A stretch of DNA of 64,000 nt from Sinotaia quadrata (Eukaryota > Mollusca > Gastropoda > Architaenioglossa > Viviparidae): contig CM054180.1 in the NCBI GenBank assembly GCA_028829895.1, positions 92,629,135 to 92,693,134 of the forward strand, read 5' to 3'. Below the pieces are notes generated by a model. The model saw nothing but the letters and a program-made list of their open reading frames with translations, ran no database searches and was not told the origin of the DNA. Every line of letters begins with the position of its first letter. Positions within the stretch are counted from its first letter, which is position 1. A program made the translations under genes and the position numbers. Below are positions 24,748 to 37,720 of the stretch, piece by piece.

Positions 24748-25180
24748 ACACACACACATTTAATCCCGAGGAAGAATCGAACCGCAATCCAACTGAGCTG
24801 CCGCTTACATCCTTTTACTGTTATTCAGTAAATAATGAGCATATATATGGACTTACAAATAAAATTAATACAAACAGAACTAAATATATGATTTAGAATG
24901 CATTTATACGGTATATAAAATACACGCTCCTGCACACCAAAGACAAAAGCATATATTATTAATGTTTTTCACCACGAACGGTATTTGAACCACGCACATC
25001 TTCAGCGAGCTGTTAATCTCCGTGACATTTCGTCCTTCACTTACAGTTAATAAACAGTATAACACATACATACTGACTTACGACTTTATATTAAACATAT
25101 ATTGTGTCTTTATTTCCTGTGACTTTTTTCCTTGTGACTTTATTTCCTAAGACTTCATTCTGTGACTTTTCCCCACTACA
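23131..25180 (-). repeat. inverted-repeat arm 2
   Basis: Reverse-complement partner of 16195-18180, with matching order of motifs. At 24760-24790 the tRNA-like box (GAATCGAACC on this strand) abuts a CA repeat. Ends with GTGACTTTTTTCC motifs at 25110-25170. Confidence 0.9.
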
Positions 25181-25540
25181 AATGCAATAACACACTGGCC
25201 CTAGTTTTTTTCCTCTATATAAAACTTGATTTGATTGATTGAATGTAGGGGGGGGGGCGCTTCCGGCTTCCGCCGCTTTTGCTCTGGGTGGAGGGGTTGT
25301 GGGGGAAAGGGAGGGGTGGTTTACCCCCCTGGCTATGTCAACCTAGTTTTTATCTATTATTTCCAAATGGTCAGCTGTCCGCAAAGTTGTTTTTACTGTT
25401 TACTCATTACCTCATGTCTGGCCCGTCAAAATTTTCTAGGTCTCTGAGCTCTTGTTGTTCGGGTAATTATTATTATTAATTATTTTTTTTTTAAAAAAAA
25501 CAATATATCCAACACCCTTCTTGTCTTTTCCTTACTTTCC
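25181..25540. other. junction sequence with a G run and local hairpin-like inverted partner
   Basis: A run of nine or ten G at 25248 followed by CGCTTCCGGCTTCCGCC; the reverse complement of this and of the neighbouring ATTGATTG motif lies at 28850-28905. No gene seen. Confidence 0.6.
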
Positions 25541-26650
25541 CCCCTTTTGTCACGTGGAGAGTTAATTTTCCTCAACTCTGTCATAGAGGAGATAATGGGC
25601 TTTCTTTTGTCAACTCAAAGAGACCATCCCTATTGTTCTCATCGTAACGGTTTATAGTGGGTTTCCAAACACCCCGGACCCCTGTCTCCTTCCTAACAGC
25701 CAGGCGGCTTATATCAAAAGTTAATCCTTCCTCCTCGTCTACACTCGTACACGTGAGAACAACAGTACCGATCTTTACTACTGACTGGCGATTGTTGTGC
25801 AATCAGTCGGAAGTCCTGCTATTTTTCTTAGCAATGTTACTCTTAGTGAATGGCTACGCATTCCTTCGTACTTCCACCAAATCAACACTGCAGGCATTTA
25901 TGTACACAAAGGTGTGTACGGTAGACCCAACAGCTCCATACACAATTGTCGTGTTTGAAAAACAAAGGGGTCATTATACGTATATCGAAGGACAGAAGTT
26001 ATATGACATACATTTAGATACAAAGTGTTACTCGATGCTATTTTTACTGCAATATTTAAGTCATTAAAACACAAAATTTAGCAGAAACAAAACCTAAATC
26101 AGGAATACAAGTAAAAAAGTTTTAGAATATATTTATATTTGTGTTTTTTTTTTTATTTACAGCTAATCCTAACCCTAACATTTCTCTAAAAACAACAAAA
26201 ACAAAACTGTCTCTAAAATTCCCTCATATTTTTTCTCTAACCTAAAACAAGAGAGTTGTGTATGGAGTCGCTTCTTATCAACGGTGAGCGGAAAAAATGT
26301 CACTGGAAAAAAGTCACAGGAAAAAAGTCATAGGAAATAAAATCACAAGGAAAAAGTTACAGGAAATAAATTCACAATATAAAGTCATAAGTGTCAGAGT
26401 GTATATCTTATAATACTTATTAACAGTGAGTGAAGCAGGAAAAGGCAAGGAGGTTAACTGCTCGTTCAATATGTGCGTGATTCAAGTGTATTTTATATAC
26501 CGTATAAATGCTTTGTAATACATACATTTAGTTCTGTTTTAATTAATTTTCATTGTAAGTCGGTATGCATGCTTATTATTGAGTGAATAACAGTAAATGG
26601 AATTAAGCGACGGCTCATTAGGATCGTGGTTCGATTTCGCTCTGGGGTAA
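25541..26650. repeat. long dispersed repeat, copy 2
   Basis: Direct partner of 15478-16570 with small indels, including four extra residues' worth of sequence near 25805. Ends in a tRNA-like GGTTCGATTT motif and a TG run at 26652-26712. Confidence 0.9.
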
Positions 26651-26714
<64 letters not shown>

Positions 26715-26916
26715 CTTGTATATCGGAACATATTATAATTCACGCATTTAATTATATGATTTTTTCATACTTAGTTATATTGTTATGCTTGAAGTCCATA
26801 AACAAGTAAATTATAGATAGAATAACAGTGAATGGAAATAAGTGATTGTGCAGAAACTAACCTCTCGCCCAAGAAGATCGTGGTGTGATTCTCTCTCTGA
26901 ATTAAAGATGTTTTGT

Positions 26917-26963
<47 letters not shown>

Positions 26964-28057
26964 CTGTGTGTATGTGTGTGATTGTAATTTAAAAGAATCT
27001 GCCTCTAATCTCTCCGACACAACTCACATAGTAAATAAGATTTAAACTATAGCTCTATGTGTAACCCAATACTACAAGTGTAATTCCAAGAAACGCCAAA
27101 GAACTACGCTAAAACAAAATAAGACACCAATGCAATCATATGGTTATAGCATTCAATGCAATATAAACATGTTAGATAGTTGTATGGTAGGTGAGTTTTA
27201 TTAATATTGCATGTCACCGTTCAAATTTATAGTTACTATATCTTACAGATATGCCGACCGTTTTGATCAATTAGTACTATATATTTCAACTTTATAATCG
27301 CCCACTAGTACAAGAACAATAGAACACTATCAATAATACGGCTAACACAGTTCAATTTTCTTTTATCTCGATCGAGAAATAATTTCCAGAAGTGAAAAGA
27401 ATCTGACGTATTTACATAAAATGAAACTAAATAAAAATGTATCAATGAAATCATGTTTCAAGCAGTCATATCACACTAAACATCTGTTGGTAATGTTTGT
27501 TAGGTGATATTTTAAAGAACATTTTATTCACAGTTACCAGCCGTATGTATTAAACAAGTAAAGAGTTGTCGAACAATGCACGTCAGATTGAAGTTTCTAA
27601 AAAAAAAAAAAAAGGAATACATTGGTTTTGCGAGCTGCATGCTTGGTATACATAAATTCATCGAAGCACAATTATGAACCGCTCTTATTACTGTCAGTAA
27701 TATCCACTGCTAAAGTTTAAGTCATATTTACTATGTAAGTTGTGTCGGAGAGATAAGAGGCACATTCTTTTAATTTACAGTCACACACATACACACACAC
27801 ACACACACTCGCGCGCGCGAGCACACTCAAACATACGTACACAAACAAAAACAAAATAAAACATATTTTACTCTGAGCGAGAATCACAACCACGATCCTC
27901 TTGGGAGATATGTTAATCTGCGCAATCGCTAACTGTCATTTATTGTTATTCAGTCAATAATATACGTGTTTATGGACTACAGGCATAAAACATGACTATG
28001 TATGAATAAATCATTTTATTAAAATTGTGAATTATAAATATGTATACGACGGACAAA

Positions 28058-28125
<68 letters not shown>

Positions 28126-28560
28126 TTAATCCCGAGGGAGAATCGAACCGCGATCCAACAGAGCCGCCGCTTACTTCCTTTTACTGTTATTCAGTAAATA
28201 ATGAACATATATATGGACTTACAAATAACATTAATACAAACAGAACTAAATGTATGATTTAGAATGCATTTATACGGTATATAAAATACACGCACGTGCA
28301 CACCAAAGACAATAGCGGACATACACGCATACATTATAATTATTAACGTTTTTTCACCCCGAACTGTATTTGAACCACGCACATCTTCAGCGAGCTGTTA
28401 ACCTCCGTGACATTTCGTCCTTCACTTACAGTTAATAAACAGTATAACACAATCACACTGACTTACGACTTTATATTAAACATATATTGTGACTTTACTT
28501 CCGGTGACATTTTTCATTGTGACTTTATTTCCTAAGACTTCATTCTGTGAAAACGTGAAT
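26285..28560. repeat. second inverted-repeat pair (26285-27045 and 27725-28560)
   Basis: The two arms are reverse complements with ~0.7 kb between them. Shared landmarks are AAAGTCACAGGA motifs, GAATAACAGTGAATGG, the GTGTGATTCTC tRNA-like box, TG/CA runs, and ACATAGTAAATA. Microsatellites inside: TG 26652-26712, TG then AG 26917-26962, CA 27781-27835 with a CGCGCGCG core, CA 28060-28123. Confidence 0.85.
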
Positions 28561-28585
28561 ATGTTTCAAATGGGCAAGTTATGGG

Positions 28586-28687
<102 letters not shown>

Positions 28688-28789
28688 AAAAAGCCAGAGA
28701 CAGAAAAGAAATTAACAAGAGAAGAGAGAATCTAATCTCTTTGATTATCTAAGTTTCTGTGTCAACAATCACCTAAGGTAGCAAGTCTA

Positions 28790-29190
28790 GCTGGCGGTAC
28801 TTTGTATAACTTTGATGTAGAGTTAGGCACACTCAGGCCTACGCTCGCGAAAGTGGCGGAAGCCGGAAGCGCCCCCCCCCTACACTCAATCAATCAATCA
28901 ATCAGTCCTACTCTCTGCTTTGTCCGAGTACCTTCTGTTCACGCTTCACAGCGTCTTGAACAGCACGCCAACGCGAAAGACCAATAATCTTAATCCCTAA
29001 TCCCTAAAGGCATGCTTTACAGTTCACATCCTTATGCGTTCACTTGCTAACAGGAACTACGCGTCCGTTCATAAACAACACAGACAACTTAATATAACTA
29101 AGTCTATATTCGTATATATCTGCATTTTCAAGTTTCATCAGTCAAATAAAATTATAATTCATTCATATTTTTAATAGTATTATAATTCAA
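28790..29190 (-). repeat. inverted copy of the 22190-22420 repeat
   Basis: Carries the reverse complement of the 22.2-kb block with an added segment (28850-28960) that includes a C run and ATCA tetranucleotide repeats. Confidence 0.8.
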
Positions 29191-29761
29191 TAAAAACAAT
29201 AAACTGTTTCCCGAGTGGTACCACTCACGCTGATGATCCCTTGATAGTTAAAAATCGGAAAGAGAAAACGATATACCAGAGTTTGGGCTTAAACTCAACA
29301 ATTAAACTCCATGCTATTATTTCTCTTCCTTTCAAACTATACATCCTTTTGTTATCCAGTCCGCAGTACCAAGCAATACCTACCAATAAAATTCAGGCGT
29401 TTTCAGTCCTAGGGATTTGGCATTGATTGATTGATGGTTGAATGCACAGTGAACCTTTGTTCCATCCAAACCACACCTTTCTTTTTAATTGTTACCACGA
29501 TCTATCTGTTCTCTCTCTAAAAGTCTCATCTGAGTCTGTGGGAAAGGGTGAGATAAAGGAGTTTAAATTAGTCATCATGTTTCGCTCTGAATAGGGAGGG
29601 CATTAAATGAATGTAAAAAAAGAGAAAATGACTGAGTAGACCCGAACTTATCAGATTTTATTTCCAGTCTTTCGAAGATCAGCGGTTTTCATCATTCAGT
29701 TCTCACACTTAAAAAAAAAAAAAAGATAAAGGATCTGTGACTGTACTTATTTCTGAAACAG
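29191..29761. other. unassigned DNA
   Basis: Contains two short open frames without features and an A run at 29711. Nothing recognisable. Confidence 0.35.
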
Positions 29762-29825
29762 AAAGCATGTACACTGCAGATCGATGTTTTTCAGCTAATC
29801 TCTGCAGTACTGTCTACAAAATAAG
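29762..29825 (+). CDS. possible internal exon (phase 1 to phase 2)
   Basis: Flanked by a CTGAAACAG acceptor and a consensus donor AATAAG|GTAAGAG. Of three frames only one is open over all 64 bases, giving 20 residues that start SMYTADRC and include two cysteines. Phases 1 and 2 equal those of the Ly6-like exon at 63137-63266, which may be chance. No neighbouring exons found. Confidence 0.25.
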
Positions 29826-30584
29826 GTAAGAGATCATTTATTTTGATTACTTTATCATTTACATGTTAGCTTTCTTAATAGAGAGAAATAGTCGGTGGCA
29901 CTGATTGATGGCAAGAGCAAATACTTCTGTTCTTTTCTTCATCTTTTACGAGGCGGAGGGGTATCAATTTTATGTGCAATTATGTCAGGCAGTGAGTAAC
30001 CAACGGAGACATTCTTCGCTCTTTAATTGCCAGGCTTGCACGAGCTTTAGTAAACGTAACTGTTTTAGTAAACTAACCATTTTGTTTGTCCTATTTGATG
30101 GACTAGATACAAAGCCTAGAACCTTATCTGGGGATGGGGTAAGAATCACACTATCCATCCTGGCACGAATCGAACTCAGCCCCTGAATTAAGCAAGAATT
30201 GCTGTGCCTTTGCGGTTGTCCTTCAGTTCAATAATATTGCTTCAGACACTAATTAAGTCCTTCAATTTATGACAGAGTATTTCTTAAATAGAAATTTTAA
30301 TTCAAAATCCACTTCATTTTATAAGTTTTAACAGAATGGATCTTGAGGAGTCCATTCTACATTACTCAATTTTTATTTTAGACTTGCGACTTTACTGTTT
30401 TATAGTGCAAGAGCACTGGACAGTTTCTATCTATGGACAGTATAATTTACGTGTTCATTCGGCCTTCACCCATAAACAAGTGTCGCCCCAAGCCTTATCG
30501 TTCTAAATTATAATCGTACTTAAAGACAGCTCTTTATAGTTATAATTTAATTCATCACCGCTGTTACATAAATAAATCTAAGTA
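29826..30584. other. unassigned DNA with a tRNA-like box
   Basis: A frame at 29905-30186 has no clear family. On the minus strand near 30165 GAGTTCGATTC resembles a tRNA B box and may mark an old SINE, but no full tRNA head is visible. Confidence 0.3.
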
Positions 30585-30900
30585 CAGTGAAATATCGCTA
30601 TAAGGCGATAATTGGGGTCCATAAAATCGGATTGCATTAATAGTGGGCTTTTTACAATATTTGACTTTTTTCTGTGAACATATACGTCTATTCATGTCTA
30701 ATGTAAAAGGTTGGGTTATTATGGGACGAATATTAAATGGAATGCATTATTAAGATATATTCAAAATAATGGACGGATATAATATCTATAGGTTTTTACT
30801 TTGCGTTAAATAGTTTTACTAATTTTTATTTGTTTGTACGATAATACACATTGTCCCATAATACCCCGAGTGACGTAATATCACGAATTAGGTTACACTG
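30585..30900. mobile_element. MITE candidate with CAGTG termini and TA target duplication
   Basis: TA precedes CAGTGAAATATCGCTATAAG and TA follows ...GGTTACACTG at 30900. Termini of this type and TA duplications are typical of pogo/Tc1-like non-autonomous elements. The inverted match beyond the first five bases is weak, so this is tentative. Confidence 0.35.
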
Positions 30901-31199
30901 TATTACAACACCGCCAAGCCCAGCCAACATGTTTGCGGCTTTAGTTCTTTGATGTTTATTAAATTGTGAAAATATTTTATCAACCACCGCATTGTCTACT
31001 GTTTGGTTTGTGCAACAATTGTATAATAATTAATTAAATATAATCACTAAACTACTTACTGGCCTTACTCATGGATCAGTAATAAGTAACATATCCGATA
31101 ATGTTTATTTTGGAATAACACTTCAAGAACCTGGTGAAATCCTTACATTTCGGATCGTTTTATATTAAACGTAATATGCGAACTCTTCCCCAAAATGAT

Positions 31200-33290
31200 A
31201 ATACACTTTTTACACACTATGTTTCTTTAGTTTATTGAAAATAATTTTAAATAAAGAAACATGTACATTATTTATTAGAGTATAATATATGCTTATCTGC
31301 ATAGCACTGGTTTTAAGCAAATATTGTCCACGTACCTCTAGTTGCATTAAACATTAATTTTCCAAACTCATCACTAAATTACATTTACTGATTTAGTGTC
31401 TCGTATAACATGAATTTGAATCTAAATCTTGTATTAAATAGTGATAAATTAAAGAAGCATTACTTTATTTATTTGAGTGACATGTATGCGGTCTGCATGT
31501 TGCTGGTTTTTAAGCACTTAATGTCCACCAAAGGATGGTTTTAAAGCATAAACCTTTTACTTTCCAATTTTAATACCAAATTAAATTTGGGACTTTTCAA
31601 CATACTTTAAAAATTTGAACAATTTATTAAATAGTGATACAATAATGTTAAATAAAGAAACTTAGCTTTATTTATTAGAATGACATATACATGTCTGCGT
31701 ATTGCTGGTTTTTAAGCAAATAATGTCTGCGTATTGCTGGTTTTTAAGCAAATAATGTCTACGTAAGGCTGATTTTTAAGCATACACTTATTTTTCACAA
31801 ATTCAACACTAAATAGAAACTGTGGTCCTTTAAAATGATTTTGCATTTGAATCCTGCATTAAATAGAAATAAATTTAAGAAACGTTGCTTTATTTATTAC
31901 AATAATGTTTAAGTTGCCTGCATATTGCTGCATTGCTGGTTTCAAAGTTTGCATTGTACAAGTAAGGGTGTTTTATAAGCATAACACTTTTACTTTCCAA
32001 CTTTAATACCAAATTAAATTTGGGGTCCTTAAACATGATTCTGAGTTTGAATCTTTTTTTAAATGGTGAGAAATTAATAGTAAATATAGAAAAAATATAG
32101 AAAAATCAAGTTATTTCCAAAATTAACTTACAGGTATGATTACTTTTTTAATTTTTTAATAGCAAATTATGCTCACATAAGGTTGTTTTTAAAAGAAAAA
32201 AGCTTTTATTTTTGTAAGTCAACACTATATTGATTTTGTGGTCCTTTAATTTAATTTTGACTTTAAACCTGTATGAAATAGTGATAAATTAAGGAAACCT
32301 TGCTTTCCTTTATTTATTTGAGTAACATATATGTTGTCTGCATATTGCTGGTATGTAAGCACATAATGTCCACCTAAGGCTGTTTTTAAAACATTTACTT
32401 TCCAATTTTAATACCAAATTAAATTTTGGACCTTTTAACATGCTTTTAAATTTGAACAATTTATTAAATAATGAGACAATGGCATTAAATAATGAAATAT
32501 AGCTTCATTTATTAGAATGACATATATGTCCACATATTGCTGGTTTTTAAGCAAATGATGTCTGCTTAAGGCTGGTTTTTAAGCAAATGATGTCTGCTTA
32601 AGGCTGGTTTTTAAGCAAATGATGTCTACTTAAGGCTGGTTTTTAAGCAAATGATGTCTACTTAAGGCTGGTTTTTAAGTATAAACATATATTTTTCCAA
32701 ACTCAAGATTTAATTGAGTTTGGAGTCCTTTAACATGATTCTAAATGTATATCCTGATTTAAATAGTAATAAATCAATATAAAAACTCAACAATATATTT
32801 TTATTCATACCAAATTGTGGACTTTTAGATTATAAAATGAGATACATCTATACAAATATCTATTAAAGCAAATGTATTCTTCTACTTTTGATTTATATTT
32901 ATAACCTATACATTTATTTATGCAGAGTCATGGTTTTTAAAAAGATTCATTTGTTTACAACTATAAAATTGACCATTTTAACTAAGTGTCCACATAATGC
33001 TGGTTTTTAAGTACGAGTCCCATAATGCTGGTTTTTAAGTGTATGTGTTTGTCTACATAATGCTGGTTTTAGGGTTATAGGAATTAGGCAGACCACAAAA
33101 CATGTATATTTTTTGTTATTTGATATTTTTTCTTCAAATTAAGTACGTTTGCTATTAGTGATGTCTAAAAGCAGAATGTGAAAAAAAAATGTTAATTTTA
33201 TTATTATTATGGGATATACACTGTGTCCACCTAATGCTGGTTTTTAAGCATGGTCTACCTAACGCTGGAAATAGGGTTATATATATATAT
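31200..33290. repeat. ~210-bp satellite with a nested 32-bp array
   Basis: Diverged monomers at about 31290, 31495, 31705, 31925, 32130, 32340 and 32530, each with TTGCTGGTTTTTAAGCA then AATTAAATTTGG or similar and a CTTTATTTATT block. At 32545-32680 a 32-bp unit (AAGCAAATGATGTCTRCTTA) is amplified about four times. Ends in GGTTATATATA at 33275. Confidence 0.85.
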
Positions 33291-33590
33291 ATATATATAT
33301 CTGTAGAAAAGATATTAAGGTATATATGTCAAATTCAAATGATGATCTTTTCATATCATGTTTGAAACTGTCTAACATAAATGGTCTATTTCAGACTGAC
33401 TAGAAAGGTACAGACTGAATTGCAGAACACTTTATAGATAGATAGATAGATGATAGATAGATAGATAGATAAATAGATAGATGGACAATTATATATATAT
33501 ATATATAGATAGATAGATAGATAGATAGATAGATTGATAGATAGATAGACAGAGAGATAGATATATAAATGATAGATAGATAGATGGACA
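33278..33590. repeat. TA and GATA microsatellites
   Basis: TA run at 33278-33300, then GATA/TAGA tetranucleotides with an embedded TA run at 33431-33590. Confidence 0.95.
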
Positions 33591-33869
33591 CTATTCTGGT
33601 TAAGTGTTACTTATTCCAGCTATCACTAGTATAATTGATGCTCTCTAATATCACAAATACAAGTGATAAAAATGTATCATAATATCATCACTATAATTGT
33701 ATTTTCTAGTACATAAAATGGTTAATTTGAAAAAAATAACTACAGTTTAATAAGATGAATGCCTTAGAAAAGTGTCGTACTATCTGCAATCATAGAAAAT
33801 TATTACTGAATACAGAACAGCTTTGGATTGACATTTCAAAGAGAGGCTCTAGAGGTATATATTAAAAGG

Positions 33870-34260
33870 CAAATTCTAGTAATATGTTTTAAAGTCAGAC
33901 TCTAACAGTTTGTTCTAGTAATGTTTCAGATCTGATCCTAAAAATGTATTTTACTGCAGGCCCTGTGACTTTAGCAATATATTATAAAGGTAGGCCCTTA
34001 CAGTATGTTGCAACGACAGGCCATTACAATGTGTTTCAACGGCAGGCCTAGTAATATGTTACAAAGGCAGGCCCTAGTAATATGTTACAAAGGCAGGGCC
34101 TTGCAATATATTGTAAAGACAGGCCCTTAATATTTTTGAAAGGCAGGCCCTAGTAATATGTTCTAATATCATGATTTGACACTACATATCTTGTCACATT
34201 GCTGTAATATGTTATAAAGGCTTTAGCAACATGTTCTAATAGCAGATTTTGACACTACAC
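33870..34260. repeat. degenerate ~27-bp tandem repeat
   Basis: About ten copies of an AAGGCAGGCCCTAGTAATAT motif with variable spacing. Confidence 0.8.
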
Positions 34261-34683
34261 ATCTTGTCACACTGCTGAACCAGGGAGAACACCTTCGCAC
34301 TGCACATTAACTGGTAAGCATATCAAGCAGGGAAAATAGTTACATTGTAGCTGCACCGCAGTGAGATTTGACATTATTGTTGTGATTTAATATAATTGAT
34401 TAACTAAATTCTGTTAATCAAGATAGAAATAGCTGATGAATCAGAATACCATCATAAAGTCTAAGCAATAGGCAATCTGTGTCCATTCTATGGGCTGGCA
34501 TGCTACTTTAAAAGTTTGAAGAGAATGAAATAATTTTGACACATATGCTTCAGAGAAGCCAACATTTCCTAGAAACATTAAAGAATAAGTGTGACATTAC
34601 AAGATGTGAAGAGCAGGAACTTGTTCTAGAAGTGGATAATCAGATTGTTTTAAGATTGAGTGGTGGTCTCTAGGGCAAGAGAG

Positions 34684-34898
34684 ATGGGCGAGCCTGTTTT
34701 GAGTGTTAAAATTGATTTAACTAGCTCCAAAGAAAAAAATTCGAATTTGCATATAGATGTAAATGAGAAAAAGAAGAATGATATTTCTGGAAATGACAGA
34801 AATACATTCCAAATGTATAGTCGAAAAAATTACCTCATCACTTGCACATCAACTATTAGTTTTGCATATGCATTCGCCTTCTGTGTGACTGAGCCAGG
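34684..34898 (+). CDS. possible coding exon, unknown protein
   Basis: After a GGTCTCTAG acceptor-like site, ATG at 34684 in good context (AGAGATGG) opens 71 codons, starting MGEPVLSVKIDL, lysine/asparagine-rich in the middle and hydrophobic near the end. A donor-like CCAGG|GTTAGT ends it at 34898, exactly where a 38-bp array begins. AT-rich codon use and no family match keep confidence low. Confidence 0.25.
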
Positions 34899-35062
34899 GT
34901 TAGTAACAAATAATAATGCATGTTGTGTTGAGCAGGGTTAGTAACAAATAATAATGGTTGTTGTGTTGAGCAGGGTTCAGTAACAAAAAGTAATGTTTAT
35001 TGTAATGAGCCACGGTTCATTAAATAATAGTGTTTGTTGTGTGGAGCCATCGTTCAGTAACA
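34891..35062. repeat. 38-bp tandem repeat, 4 copies
   Basis: Unit GAGCAGGGTTAGTAACAAAT...; the first copies carry AGGGTTAGT, similar to a 5' splice site, later copies drift. Confidence 0.85.
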
Positions 35063-35435
35063 AATACAAGGATTAAATTGTTGCAGTTCATAAGTTCGTT
35101 TTCTGGTAAGCCTGTATGGAAGATTTTGGTACTTATATGTGCATTCAGGTAATACATTATGTACTTAAATTCTGTGCTGACAAAACACTCTTTCTAGACG
35201 TGTAGATATATTTGACGGGTAGAAGAGGTCTACTGTCCATTTCCTTCTACCTGTCCACCACAGTCGAATTTTCCTGATAGACAGACTGTAAAGATGAATG
35301 AAAGCAAGTCTATAGCATACTGTCAAATGGAGGGGCTAGATGGATGCCACTGATGATGCTTAATCCGTGTTGCCTGACTCTAAAGCATACTATCAATGGA
35401 GGAGCCATATGGATTTATGACATGACATGTATCGT
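35063..35435. other. unassigned DNA with a short duplication
   Basis: A ~60-base segment with TAGCATACTRTCAAATGGAG occurs twice at 35310-35410. No gene seen. Confidence 0.4.
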
Positions 35436-35439
35436 GTCA

Positions 35440-35720
35440 TGACTGCAACAATACAAGATAATGACGTGATCCTACTGTAGCAAAACAAGATAATGACGTG
35501 ATCCTAGTGTAGCAATACAAGATAATGACGTGATCCTAGTGTAGCAATACAAGATAATGACGTGATCCTAAAGTAGCAATACAAGATAATGACGTGATCC
35601 TAGTGTAGCAATACAAGATAATGACGTGATCCTAATGTAGCAATATAAAATAATGACGTGATCCTACTGTAGTAATTCAAGATAATGACGTGATCCTACT
35701 GTAGCAATATAAGATAATGA
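35440..35720. repeat. 32-bp minisatellite, about 9 copies, each with TGACGTGA
   Basis: Unit AGCAATACAAGATAATGACG then TGATCCTA. Each unit carries TGACGTGA, one base from a CRE. Immediately upstream of exon-like sequence at 35746. Confidence 0.92.
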
Positions 35721-35745
35721 CATATTAAAGAAAGAGAGCTTGCAG

Positions 35746-36067
35746 AGTGAAGAGAGAAATCCAACAACCTTTCTTCTTCAACAAGTAAGTATAGAACAGC
35801 AAACATAAAATTAATGAACCTATTAAACTGTAGTTGATACGCTTGAGATCCACTTCAACAATCAAAACGCACGAAACAGACTAACAGTTTTTTTCTAGCT
35901 TATGTGCTGAATAAATGGAAGCAGAAGCACGCCGAACGGTCCGAAGATATTTCAGCATGCAGGAAGTTCAGAAGTCTCTAATGCGTAACCATTCCTTCAA
36001 TGAATTAACAGCATTCAAGAAAAACAACTATTACAACATTACGTCTCCGAAAGCGATATCAGTATAA
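35746..36067 (+). CDS. exon-like pair, gene end or start uncertain
   Basis: A 39-base segment (35746-35784) lies between TTGCAG and a consensus donor GTAAGTAT. A second acceptor (CAGTTTTTTTCTAG) opens exon-like DNA at 35899. There ATG 35915 starts 50 codons (MEAEARRTVRRYFSMQE...) ending TAA 36065, preceded in frame by TAA, so the first segment would be 5' UTR. Another frame at the same place (starting YVLNKWKQKHAERS) is also open for about 27 codons, so frame choice is unsure. Confidence 0.25.
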
Positions 36068-36295
36068 CTAATGTGCAGTAGCATCCATATATATATATAT
36101 ATATATATAATTATAAGATTGGCCAAAATTAGATATACGTAGTACTGTCCTACATATAATCATGTTATTAAGTTAAACACTTCATGAAATTCATTACATT
36201 ATGAATGTTCATAAATGACTGTAAAGTAATATGAATAATAAATGAAAATGAAAAATAAATAAATAAAAATAAAATGACACGATTCGATGCCCACC
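36068..36295. repeat. TA run and AT-rich spacer
   Basis: TA run at about 36087-36109, then unassigned AT-rich sequence. Confidence 0.7.
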
Positions 36296-36335
36296 CTGTG
36301 TGTGTGTGTATGTGTGTGTTTGGTGTGTGCGCGCG

Positions 36336-36390
<55 letters not shown>
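36296..36390. repeat. TG microsatellite with GCGCGC interruption
   Basis: Frames on both strands here are low-complexity by-products. Confidence 0.97.
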
Positions 36391-36739
36391 CACTTATGTG
36401 CGTATGTGGATATGAATGTGTATGTGAAAGAAAAATATCAAAATGTGATCAATTTCAGTCATCTTTTACAGGAATGAAATATGCAATATCATACAAGTGA
36501 ACTGACATTTATATTTCTTAGTAAATGTCAAACATTTCAAACACACTCATTAGGTATCTGTAGTAAAGAATTCAATATTTACTACTTAACACAGGAAATG
36601 TCTTCAATAAAATAATTAAAGTATGACTGAAATTAATTAGAAACCTTATTGAGATAGCTACAGTAATAGAAATTACATTAAAATGTGATTTACAATTTGT
36701 ATTAGAATCTTTTGATAATGGTATCTTGTTGAAGTTCTA
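36391..36739. other. AT-rich spacer
   Basis: Nothing recognisable. Confidence 0.4.
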
Positions 36740-37450
36740 TCCTAGTATCACTAATGCAAGCATACCACTTGGCTCATTTAAACGTATCGGCTGGTTCATT
36801 CAAGCATACCAGTTGGTTAATGCAAGCATATTAGTTTATTTATGGAAGCGTATCACTTGTTTCATTCAAGCGTATCAATTTATCACTTGGTTAATTCAAG
36901 CGTACCAGTTGGTTCATTAAAGCATACCAGTTGGTTCATGCAAGCACATCAATTTATTTATGGAAGCGTATCATTCAGCGAACCAGTTGATTCCTTCAAG
37001 CATACCAGTTGATTCCTTCAAGCATACCAGTTGGTTCTTTCAAGCGTATCAGTTGGTACGTTAAAGCGTATCGGTTCATGTAAGCACATCAGTTTATCTA
37101 TGGAAGCATATCAGTTGGTTCATTCAAGCGTATCAGTTGGTTCATTCGAGCGTACCAGTTAGTTCATTCAAGCATATCAATTGGTTCATTCAAGCGTACC
37201 ACTTGGTTCATTCAAGCGTACAAGTTGGTTTATTAAAGCATACAAGTTGGTATCATTTGGTTCATGCAAACGTATAGGTTTATTTATTAGAAGCGTATCA
37301 GTTGGTTCATTCAAGCGTATCAGTTTATTTATGGAAGCGTATCAGTTGGTTCATTCAAACGTATCAGTTTATTTTATGGAAGTGTGTCAGTTGATTCATT
37401 CATGCGTATTCATTGGTTTGTGTAAGCCTATCGGATTATATATGCAAGCG
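36740..37450. repeat. 22-bp degenerate minisatellite, about 30 copies
   Basis: Unit TTGGTTCATTCAAGCGTATC plus AG, alternating with a TTTATTTATGGAAGCG variant. The plus frames at 36726-36920 and 37181-37453 are by-products. Confidence 0.93.
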
Positions 37451-37720
37451 TAACAATTTGAAAATTATTCTTTATTAAAAATATCTCTTTAAAATGTCGA
37501 ACATTTATTAAGGTAAATAGTAATATATAGTAATAGGCATATAAAATAATAGCAATAAATACATAATTTAGCGTAACATCGTGTCCAGAAAAGTTACAAC
37601 CTCAACATTTTAATTTTTTATAATTATTACATACATTTAGTAATATGTTTGATATATATTAAATAAAAAGTAATGCATATTTGAAGTTTAAAATATGTTA
37701 TGCCTAAAACTGTAGTACGA

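Noticed and set aside
24760..24800. tRNA gene suggested by GGTTCGATTC boxes (also 16540, 26629, 28140)
   Set aside because: The presumed A-box lies only a few bases from the B-box and no cloverleaf can be drawn; treated as tRNA-like repeat modules.
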